Shown piece after piece: positions 51,701-59,700 of a stretch of 64,000 nucleotides of DNA (its first letter is position 1; each line of letters begins with the position of its first letter). Below the pieces are notes generated by a model, which saw nothing but the letters and a program-made list of their open reading frames with translations, searched no databases and was not told where the DNA came from. Location of the stretch: IMG/VR virus record IMGVR_UViG_3300044641_002513, positions 24,897 through 88,896 of that record. One strand, written 5' to 3'. The DNA comes from a virus. The translations under genes were made by a program, and so were the position numbers.

Positions 51701-54700
51701 TTTCTTTAAAAACTATCTACTTAACACTTATTACTTTAACACTCAAATAAGTACTCTCTTAGCAGGTGACCCTGCTTTTTATAAAAGTACAGGTGACTTA
51801 CAAAAAAGATTTAAACAAGTAATAAGTCCAGGAACTTACGCTAACACTAGTCAGCTACCTACTTATTACAAAGCAATAATTCTTAATGATGAAATAGTAC
51901 CTACAGAAAAAGCAACTTTTGACCACATCGAATCTATTATATCTAAGTCTAACTTAACTCCATCAGAAAAAAATTCTTTAATTGCTTTTTGGACTGCTAA
52001 GACTACTGCTAAAGACGGTAACAATACTTCTGATGCTGCTACTTACTTATCTCCTGAATTAAGAAAACAAAGATTAGAGGCTTTAGGTAGATGGACACCT
52101 GAACATGATAAAGCGTACGAAAGAGTATTAGCAGGAACAGAGACTATAGAAGATTTGATGTTAATGGATCCACCATTTAAACCTGAAAAACCTTTTGTAT
52201 TTACTCAAAGAGTTGTAGAAAACGGTGATGGTACTACTACGGTAGTTCCTATTCAAATCAAAAACGCAGAAACAGTTTTAACTAAATCTTTTGCTCAAAA
52301 GAAAGACCAGGATGGTAACTTCTTGTATCCTAAATTAGCAGCTATCTATGAAGATATGGTTGTTAATCAGTTATATGACACTGCTATATTTGAATCAGCT
52401 GTTAAAGTAGGAGGTATAGGAAACACTGTTGAAGGGGGTAAAGTAAGATTTACAGATTACACTGAAACTGATGGTAAGTATTCAATGCCTGAAGGAGCTA
52501 AAATACTAGACTTAAGACACGAAGACTGGAGATTACAGCAAGAAACTCCTCCTCACTACATTGATGACAAAACTAACTTTGCTACACAGTTAAGAAACCT
52601 TATCATAGCTGACTTAGATATGAGTGGCGGTTATACTATTGGTGGCAAAACTTTTAAAGGTGCTGAGTTAGCTCTAATGTATCAAAAAATAGTAGTTGAA
52701 GATTTAAAATCTTCTTTTGAAGAAGTATCAGAAGAGTTCTTAAACAGTAATGGAGATATAGACTACACCAAATTAGTAGAAATATTAAAAGAAGAAATAC
52801 TAGACAGAGACTTAGGACAAGATTACTTAGATGCTATTGCTTTAGTACCTGAAGTATTAGTTGACGGAAGTCAAACTATGACTACTACTCTTCCTTTATA
52901 CCACCCAATGATTATGTATAAGATGGAGTCTGTACTAAACTCTTTCTTTAAAAACAGAGTTACTAAGCAAAAGATACGAGGAGGCTCACTAGTCAACACT
53001 ACTTCTTTTGGCGTAAGTGACAAATTAAAAATAGAAGTAAGTGCTGATGGTACTATTACTTATCAAGCATTAATGCCTCATACTTCTAAAAAATATTTCC
53101 CTACTAACGAAAATGGAGAAGTAGATATAGAGTTTGTTCAAAAACACGCAAAAGAACTACTTAAAATTATCGGTATCCGTATTCCAACAGAGGATAAATA
53201 CTCAATGTTTAATATTAGAATAGTTGGATTTACTCCTCCTGCTATGGGACCTGCTATTATTCTTCCTAGAGAAGCTACTACTATGGCTGGGCTTGACTTT
53301 GATATTGATAAATTGTATTTTATGTCTAGGGCTTTTACTGTTAACAAAAAAGGTATCCCAAAAATAGTTAAATACATCAAGGCTCCTAAAAACAAAACAG
53401 AAGCATTAGAATCAGCTTCTAATATTTATGCTGATTTTAAAAGCTTTAAAAAGTTTGCAGAGAAATATATCAAAGACCCTAAACAACGAGAAGCTGTATT
53501 AGAAGCTCGTAGAGCTCTTACTGATAAGCAAGCAAGCAATACACTTAGTTCTAAAGAAATAGAAGAGTTTAAGGCTACTATAACAGCAGAAAAAAAAGAT
53601 AGAGATGCTGCTAAAAAGTTGTACGGTAAAAACTCAGAAGTGTATAACAAACATCAAGATAATATTGACAACTTGTATGCAATTTTTAACGAAGAAATGG
53701 AAGTCTTTGATGAACGTAAAGCTGAAATAGGAGACCAAGCAAACGAAATACTTGATACTATAGCTGATGTATTGCTAGATGTGAAGTTTAACTCTGTAGA
53801 GTTTAATACTAAACAAGCTAGAGATAATATGAAGTTAGATATAATGGAGGGTGTACTAGAAAACAGTCACACAGCTCCTAGTATTCTTAACGTAGGTAAC
53901 TTTGATATATTAAAAGAACGTGCTGCTAAAATTAGATTACTACAAGAAGGTGTAGACCCAGCTACAGTAAACAGTTATAGTGGAGAAACACTAATGAAAG
54001 AATCAGAAAAACTAGATGATGCAGAAGGATTTAATTTCTTTTATCCTAGTGTGCAGTTAGAGTTGTTTAAGAGAAATATGATGGGTAAAAAGCTTATTGG
54101 TATTTTTGCTAACCACAACACCCACCACGCCAAAGCACAGTTTACTAATCTTCAACTTAAAAACGAACTTATACTAAACGAGCAATCGTATATAATGTTG
54201 AACAAACAGTACGATAATGACGGCAATAGAATATCTAGAAAGCTAGCTACCAACTTAGCAGCTGTAGTGGATAATGCTAAAGACCCAGTAGCTTCTTTTA
54301 TCAATATGAACACGTTTACTGCTAACACTATTGCTCTACTAGAGCGTTTAGGTGTTAGTGATGATTACATCTATGCACTTGTTAATCAGCCTGTTGTACT
54401 AGAGTTAACTAGAGAATACTTTAATAACCAAGGTTCTTTAGTAACAGAAAAGAATTTTGCTAACATTAAAAATAAGTGGCAAACAATACTTACTAAAAAA
54501 CTTAAAGAAGCTCCTGAAGAAGAGTTAGCTATAAGTATAACAACAGATACACTAGAAGATAACTTAAAAGGAGATGGCTCTACTCAATACTATAAAGTAC
54601 AGTTAGAAGCTTTAAAACTATTTGAAAAGTTGTATGGTATTGGAGAAGAGTTAGCTGTAGGTATTCAAGCTGCTAAAGTTGATACTACAGGTGTAGGACC

Positions 54701-56795
54701 TACAAGTGCAGATAACTATGTTACTATACATAAACAAGAAAAGATACTACAAAACGTAGCTAACGATACCAATAGTATAGTTGGACTAGAAGAAGTCTTT
54801 TGGAAAGGTTCTGCTAATCAGCTGATGATGCCTGGTTTTAATAAGTATGGTATTCTTTCTCCCATCAATATATTAGAGAAAATATTTCCTTCTATTGGTA
54901 CAGTTGATACTAACACTTTTAAAATTACATACTCACTACTAGGAGACATCAAAAATCAATTTGCTTCTTTCAAAGCTAACGGCCTATTAAAAGAAAAAGA
55001 AGCAAGAATGCTTAACACTCACTTTATGAGTTTTATAGCAAGTGGTTTTCCTTTCTTTAACTACTCTCAAAGTAAAGAAATTATTAAAGAACTTCCTGCT
55101 AAAGTAGCTGCGTTTAACAAAACTATTGATAGCTCTTCTCCTTACAAATATCTTTTTAACAACATTAATGTAGTTAAGCCTGATGGGTATGCTGCTCTTA
55201 CTCGATTAGAGTTTTACAGCACAGGTAAAAGTGATTTAGAACTAAGTAGATTAAAAGCATCTTGGGAAAGAATGTTAGTAGACACTAATCCAACTGTTAG
55301 ACAATTAGGACTCGACTTAATTAAATATACCTTCTTTACTAATGGATACGGTTACGGGCCTAATACCTTTGCTCACTTGATTCCTATTAAGTTTTGGACG
55401 GATGCTTACCAATTAGAAAATAACATTACTGATTCTAAAGGAAACACGTTTAATCAATATCTTAAAAAGGCTCTATTCTCTGATAAAATAATAAAAAGAG
55501 AAGATACTTATAGACAAAGATTTGTTGACCAATTTATTAGAAATAACTTTGAAAAAGAAAAGTTTGTTCAATCTGTTAAAGTAGAAAAAGTACTTAATGC
55601 TAACGATGAGAAAATAGACAGTTTAACTGAAGGAGCCGCTGTTTCAACTTTAGCTGCTCAAGTAGCATCAGGTGTAGTGCTAACTTCTAAAGGTTATTTA
55701 GTAGTTAACAAAAAGAAAAACAAAGCTACTCTTTACCCTAACAGTGCTAGAAATCCTATCAAGTATTTAAAGATTTATGTTAACGGTAAACCTCGTTTAT
55801 ACGAATATGTACAAACTGAATTTGAACAACAAAATCCTAGTGATTACCAAGTTAGTAGCCCTGATAGAATTACTTATAAACCTGTATCTAAATTAGGTTT
55901 ACCAAACTATATTTTAGAATACAACTATGGTGCTAACATAGAAAACTCTGTATTAGTTAATGCTAAAAATACTCCTAACCCTAAAGTAGCTCCTAAAGCT
56001 GCTACTATGGACGATGTTTCTAACTCTTACTTAGCTTCTTTCCAAGCAGAAGAAGCAGCTGCTGCTATGCAAGGAGATAGTCAAGATTTATCTACACTAT
56101 TACCTCCGTCTTCTACTCCACTATCTGCTGGAATGGATTTCTTACAAAATGCTATGGATAGGTCTGCTACTATGCAAGAAACTATGAACAGTGAGGAAGG
56201 CGTTACCCAAACTAATACAGTCAAAAAAGGAATAGAAATAAGTTCTAATGCTAAAGGATTAGCAGCAGCTCTTACTAATCCTACAGAACTTGCTAAATCT
56301 AAAGGCAATTTAACTGAATCTTATCCTGTTGAATTTAGAGGTAAAACTTATAAAGACGCAGAAGCAGCATATCAAGCATTAAAATCTACAGCTACTAAAG
56401 ATGAAGGTCCTAACAATACGTATAACTTAATGGTAAATATTATTAAGGCTAAGTTAGAACAATATCCTAGATTAGTTAATGAAATAACTAAACAAGGAGG
56501 TTCTACTTGGATACTTTCTTCTACACATCAACCTACTAGACAAAATAGTGTTTGGGAAACTGGAGGTAAAAATTGGTTTATTAAATCACTTAATGATGCT
56601 TATTTATCTACTCAACCATCTACTAGTAGCCAAACTCAAACTAATACTTGGGACGAATATAAAGCATTAATAAAAGAACTAATTAAGGTTGATAAAGATG
56701 CAGCTTTAGAAATAGGTGTATTAACTGAAGAAGAATTTTTATCTTTACCTGAAAAAGAAAAGAAAATGGCCATTTGGCAAATTAAAAACTGTTAA
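45762..56795 (+). CDS. Giant virion protein: PP2C-like phosphatase, zincin motif, virion RNA polymerase, YbiA/NADAR-like tail (3,677 aa)
   Basis: Residues 1-130 (start CKYWYDGKWRTETEFKKIL) are typical of giant crAss-like proteins. At about 655-910 lies a PP2C-like phosphatase: NEDA (D678), LADGMGG (D693-G697), LGATAL, VGDTVFFV, LSTDF (D868) and DDDSTFITI match its metal and core motifs. HEAFH at 1100-1104 is a zincin-type metallopeptidase motif. At 2512-2516, TMAGLDFDIDKLYF is the catalytic metal motif of crAss-like virion RNA polymerases. At about 3490-3625 is a YbiA/NADAR-like region (VEFRGKTYKDAEAAYQALKS, then WETGGKNWFI). The protein is probably packaged, injected and processed, with the polymerase transcribing early genes. 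The phosphatase and NADAR-like calls are mine, by motif. Confidence 0.75.
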   Translation: MACKYWYDGKWRTETEFKKILSEGLLNNLLADNTVSLEQLMPSEATQQTLVEEGATKAPVTLRIRHKAQTKINNGREPGKPNIPLARNPKDVIEEFVAQGGKPFELKFVIKVKGELRTGKGSANEKLKQNLLSSPVGNKIVSQLQEGIVYMLVPSVYGMYPIRVFNNFLTNTKSFGTVKQALEDLKKSTKVEDIAKHRKTIESLLYRTTVTYDNTKKTFTVKQIDGKNNILAQTFPTTKDVADFLGKQLQRVAYNNINSGNYNEVLASNGVITTDLFSDSASFFNSSSFVLEAFRMSEKDQEALDTVFDFTFDEESIAAATVTTEKNEEPITPSQNKTAESPIYSATIDELIPEIKEEPGPSITIKLDALANDASKFVTIESVVKGGKILVSRVTKKQKVVKKNETDTFEPIYDITSGNAYKEAVLKFFDSKEVKAKKDELAGKPTPVAKPIEAVNAKKAEIKELEKEKAGLLAQSKSFEKITAKTPKTVSVYLSSANTDGSFNKSSEKKSFVDGASILAFEPLGNNRFAVYIDSKNPSAVKMALQYPDKRIDPTFDRISAYNPKATSIQTVKPSIVELQGDKYILIEKGTVDFDNVGINRENAKTTDVDTTKIDDSINKAKQELQAIESPPTVTLIAEEVGSNKVNIIQTNKPTIQTIGNVTFGTANKQDTNENNEDAVYVDTVNGIFILADGMGGEYAAFGVARNFSKDTINYLLTGNFSSSLTKIVEYINSKKGATKNINELHKEIENILGYKLSSQSAEKINEFIISVWNKETVSTQGNRLGATALKAEKISSNTYKIQKVGDTVFFVVDKNGKVVQKHGLSDNASTQGYLTYLKDGKAFTNSPKLDEFTVTLNEGETLVLSTDFIETDKAIQDFIDSKFGKNLDFAKFQENNKDDDSTFITIEYDTDVVAPKQSTAEEVAPAAPKSFMGDVLASMIDVTATMESAPIDIKPEEGTEQSLESLVAAQSNREIVPEQDISFEDVFGDDLDTEGFDGATNRGTPNVKLKATETVDGTSWSQAEEIQYLKDTIGVQFEEAEKTNTLKLFNTLEDLEAYLPKETYEMLLETRRNGKFVHGLFTTAAVFMASTAEAGTSYHEAFHVVFNLALPLEKRIALINEAYVKYRAELLVTKYTNSKGETKFKYPTYLEVEELLADKFMEFVLNKEVLPKEEAVEEGPRKRIPILPKFTSYTTEEGYVTVPSVEKEFKEIGKFFKGLSRMLTVFYKKNRVINIDNLFENIDLGVYKDKINFSKTSIPNLARLHATDVQHRYVNPIEEAHAFEYLSSLKDEILEQYRAKVDPSYKLNPKELIAKMGVHTMYSSMLSKLKAEAIYNKKSGNTEMAQRLAKLYFIFTNGKKNIKDTVIEGKGIEVTEFTEASDLLLRFNSSLRKEGLYITYNGLKDAKVKEKGVEENEEDSFKAYEEGEDTYEESWMRSHIETNPMESTSQRLKSFFAKIPKYKSTRKNSATMVNSFGVTMKEDPGVVFKTLATKISNSYSVSDMLTKLSKINRPYIKDVLNEITKDEKLLTDLWIAIGQKSFTTFSFVWETNNEMRVVTSNRKTLDNVIKEELIANFLVPSNPLLNTKNNVFDVERVNTDEAANFLEDLNTILPILNNTAFWNNKKEVIDMFNNVAKTFQKYKIELTADDLVNVWEKGGKQESYKNVVEVIETIQNIAVELVKGNNPFTSSYPTEEEISREVKKEGRTLLEKLAKQIMPVVEKDIILASRNINNKTVYSLIQSGFINKQMETYKNRQKLTEYYESIKNDAFVSELPLLKDLLDDTNNTQDILSVIFLDGFTRQNKNKAVTYTDMSDIEMEATSMAMFYNNGANDASFFKMPIPSDAPTLPYIKSNKLEREEIIDKLVLTAKAEYNRIRKVKTADDNVLDLIPNYKKRGEKFILLSFLNGKVNTNQNFDEALVRAEIDKFFSYDINISPFFQTEMAKYKKEGIITSYNAETGAINFAPEIMDKTIKDGTTFFKNYLLNTYYFNTQISTLLAGDPAFYKSTGDLQKRFKQVISPGTYANTSQLPTYYKAIILNDEIVPTEKATFDHIESIISKSNLTPSEKNSLIAFWTAKTTAKDGNNTSDAATYLSPELRKQRLEALGRWTPEHDKAYERVLAGTETIEDLMLMDPPFKPEKPFVFTQRVVENGDGTTTVVPIQIKNAETVLTKSFAQKKDQDGNFLYPKLAAIYEDMVVNQLYDTAIFESAVKVGGIGNTVEGGKVRFTDYTETDGKYSMPEGAKILDLRHEDWRLQQETPPHYIDDKTNFATQLRNLIIADLDMSGGYTIGGKTFKGAELALMYQKIVVEDLKSSFEEVSEEFLNSNGDIDYTKLVEILKEEILDRDLGQDYLDAIALVPEVLVDGSQTMTTTLPLYHPMIMYKMESVLNSFFKNRVTKQKIRGGSLVNTTSFGVSDKLKIEVSADGTITYQALMPHTSKKYFPTNENGEVDIEFVQKHAKELLKIIGIRIPTEDKYSMFNIRIVGFTPPAMGPAIILPREATTMAGLDFDIDKLYFMSRAFTVNKKGIPKIVKYIKAPKNKTEALESASNIYADFKSFKKFAEKYIKDPKQREAVLEARRALTDKQASNTLSSKEIEEFKATITAEKKDRDAAKKLYGKNSEVYNKHQDNIDNLYAIFNEEMEVFDERKAEIGDQANEILDTIADVLLDVKFNSVEFNTKQARDNMKLDIMEGVLENSHTAPSILNVGNFDILKERAAKIRLLQEGVDPATVNSYSGETLMKESEKLDDAEGFNFFYPSVQLELFKRNMMGKKLIGIFANHNTHHAKAQFTNLQLKNELILNEQSYIMLNKQYDNDGNRISRKLATNLAAVVDNAKDPVASFINMNTFTANTIALLERLGVSDDYIYALVNQPVVLELTREYFNNQGSLVTEKNFANIKNKWQTILTKKLKEAPEEELAISITTDTLEDNLKGDGSTQYYKVQLEALKLFEKLYGIGEELAVGIQAAKVDTTGVGPTSADNYVTIHKQEKILQNVANDTNSIVGLEEVFWKGSANQLMMPGFNKYGILSPINILEKIFPSIGTVDTNTFKITYSLLGDIKNQFASFKANGLLKEKEARMLNTHFMSFIASGFPFFNYSQSKEIIKELPAKVAAFNKTIDSSSPYKYLFNNINVVKPDGYAALTRLEFYSTGKSDLELSRLKASWERMLVDTNPTVRQLGLDLIKYTFFTNGYGYGPNTFAHLIPIKFWTDAYQLENNITDSKGNTFNQYLKKALFSDKIIKREDTYRQRFVDQFIRNNFEKEKFVQSVKVEKVLNANDEKIDSLTEGAAVSTLAAQVASGVVLTSKGYLVVNKKKNKATLYPNSARNPIKYLKIYVNGKPRLYEYVQTEFEQQNPSDYQVSSPDRITYKPVSKLGLPNYILEYNYGANIENSVLVNAKNTPNPKVAPKAATMDDVSNSYLASFQAEEAAAAMQGDSQDLSTLLPPSSTPLSAGMDFLQNAMDRSATMQETMNSEEGVTQTNTVKKGIEISSNAKGLAAALTNPTELAKSKGNLTESYPVEFRGKTYKDAEAAYQALKSTATKDEGPNNTYNLMVNIIKAKLEQYPRLVNEITKQGGSTWILSSTHQPTRQNSVWETGGKNWFIKSLNDAYLSTQPSTSSQTQTNTWDEYKALIKELIKVDKDAALEIGVLTEEEFLSLPEKEKKMAIWQIKNC

Positions 56796-56797
56796 TT

Positions 56798-59700
56798 ATG
56801 TCTTACTGTATCAATATAAATCATCCTGAATACATACAATTATTACAAAATTCTAACCTAAAACCAGCTGTATTAAAAGCTAAAATAGGTGTGTGGATGG
56901 AAGAGAATAATAGTACGGATTTTCCTACTTTAGAAGAGTTAAATGTAACTTCTGGGACTGTTAATGCTACTTTAAAAATTATTGATGCTTTAGAAAAAAT
57001 ACAGCGTAATGTATTTAGTCAAGATAAGTTACAAGGTTGGGTTAACGATTTGCAAAAACAAGGTGCTTCTAGTCAACAAATAGGGCTTTTTAAAGAAGTT
57101 GCTAAACCAGGAATGACTAAAGACCAAATAGCTACTAGTATTGCTGCTAGTTATAGTTATACTGTTGAAATTAATACTGCTATTAAAGATGTTACAAAAG
57201 AACTTAATCAAAGATTAGATTCTTCAGAAGAAGAATATAATTCTATTAAAACTAAGGAAGTTGAATCGACATCTAATCCTTCTAGTATTACTAAAACTTT
57301 TTATAAAACTTTTGGAAATAATACATACACTAAAACTATTACAACAAATCCTATAACAGGAAAAGAAGAAAAACCAAAATATTTTATTGCTTCTAAAACA
57401 GTAAACCAAACTGATTACTACTCTAACCTAACAGTTCCAGGTGGTACTAACTATACAGAAAACGAAATAGCTACTCCTGAAATTATACCTAGTATAAAAG
57501 GACATGCTCAGTTTGCTACAGATAAAGGTATTGGTTGGTTTAGAAGTGATGAACAAGCTAAAACATATTATGATTCAGAAGTAGGAGAATATTTAGTTGA
57601 AACTGAAAGTACTGGAGATTTATTTGAAGATGTTTTTGGTACTAATAAAAAAGTAATACCAACTACTACTAAAACCCGTAGAATACTAGAAGTACAATCT
57701 GATTTATTTCAGAAATGGAGAAATAATTTTGAATTTGAAGGTAATAAATATACTGCTAAAAAAGATAATAATAATGTATGGCATTATTATAAAAATGGTA
57801 GTGAAATAAATTCTAATGAATATACTAAAATTTGGGATACATTTTTAGAAACTTATTTAGATAATGCAGATGCTTTTACTAAGTTGTTACAAAAAGACAA
57901 TAACTGGGTAAACTTCTTTGTTAAATCTGTTATACAAGATAGTGCTAAGAAAGGATATGAGAAAGTGTTATTTCCTAGTGGTGATACAGCTAGTAAAGTA
58001 GAAGGTCATACTACTTTAGAAGAGTTTAAGAAACAGAAAGAAGATAGGATTAAAGAACTTGAAGAAAAAGAAGTTAATAAAGCAAAAGATATTGGAAAAA
58101 ATATAGATTTACCATTTCCTGATGCTAAAGGTATTACTTCTTATATATATACACAAAGAGAGTATGAAACTTGGAAAGAGCTTAATCGTAGGGAAATAAC
58201 TCAACTTAAACAAGAACTTGAAAGAGTAGAAGGTCCAGAAGGATTTGGTGCTTTAAAACCTATCTACAACTTCTATGAGAACACTGTAAAAAACATTCTT
58301 AATAAACAATATGGTAAAGAGAATGTAAAACAAATTACAGACGAATACGGTAATACTTGGAATGAGGTTAGTGTAGAAGTACAACCTGCTAAAGATACTA
58401 TCTTATATCAAACAGATAGAGCTAAATCTTACCAACAAAAAGCTAAGACTATTTACTTTAATGAAGTAAGAGGCAAGCAATTAAGTAATTCAGATATATC
58501 AAATATTAATGCAAAACTAAGAAAGCTATCTGATGAAATAGGAGATGTTAATTGGAATTTAAGACAAAGCAGTAATACTAATAATTACTACATAGCTGGT
58601 TACAAAAATGCTCCTGTAACAATGGACGACTACTATTCTCCGTATGCAGGAGGAATGTTTAGACAATTAACTACACAAAGTTTAGAGTCAAGAGTAGAAG
58701 AGTTAGATAAAAAGTTAATGAGTTGGGCAAGAAAGCACGGTATTTCTGTAGAAGCCTTAAAAGCAGTAATGGAGAAGTTTCCTGATAGATATGATGGAAC
58801 AGCTTTAGGTATTGCTGATTTTGCTAAGAAGTTAATTGCTGTTGCTGATGGAGCTCGTATAGACACTTTACCTGAAGAGATAGCACATTTTGCTATCGAA
58901 TTACTAATCAAAGACCCTACTGTTGTACAAGCATTAGAAGAAGTTGTTAATACACCTGAATACGCAGAAGTTAAAGAAGATTACAAAGATATTTACGAAG
59001 AGGAAATAGACTTTAGAAAAGAAGCTCTAGGTAAAATACTAGCTCAAGAGATAGTTACTAACTTTAAGAAGTCTCAAGAAAACCCTAATAACGGTTTTTG
59101 GAGTAAGATACTTGATATTGCTAACAAGTTCTTTAACTGGGTAGGTACTAACTTTTCTAAAAAATCTGCACCTAGAACTGCTATTGAGGCTGTTGTAATA
59201 CCTCTAGCTAATAGTATTTTAAATCAAGAATATTTAGGTACTCTAGATAATATAGATTTAAATATAGAAGAAGAACCACAAATACTTTACCAAACAAATC
59301 CTAATGCTCAACCTGTTACTAATAGTAATGTTGAACAAAAGAAAAAGTTCTTAGAAGGAGTAGTAGTACAATTAAATAATAGAGTAAAAAGATTTAAGAA
59401 CTCTGCTAAATCTCAAACAGAGATTGTTGCTCTAAACATAGAGATAACTAAGCTACAAAAATTAATAGCTCAATCTGAGTTTGATTTAGGTATTAGTAGT
59501 TTTGCTCAATTAGCTAGTAAAGAACTAGATGCTATTTTATCTTATTTAAATAAAGCTCTAAAGAATAAAAACCTTAATGGAGATAAATTAGCTTTAGCTC
59601 AAGAATTTGAAGAAACATATACTTCTTTATTCTTAGAATTAAAACAAAGTATGTACGAATACGAGTTTGAAGAAACTGAAATTGATGCTTTATTAGCTAT

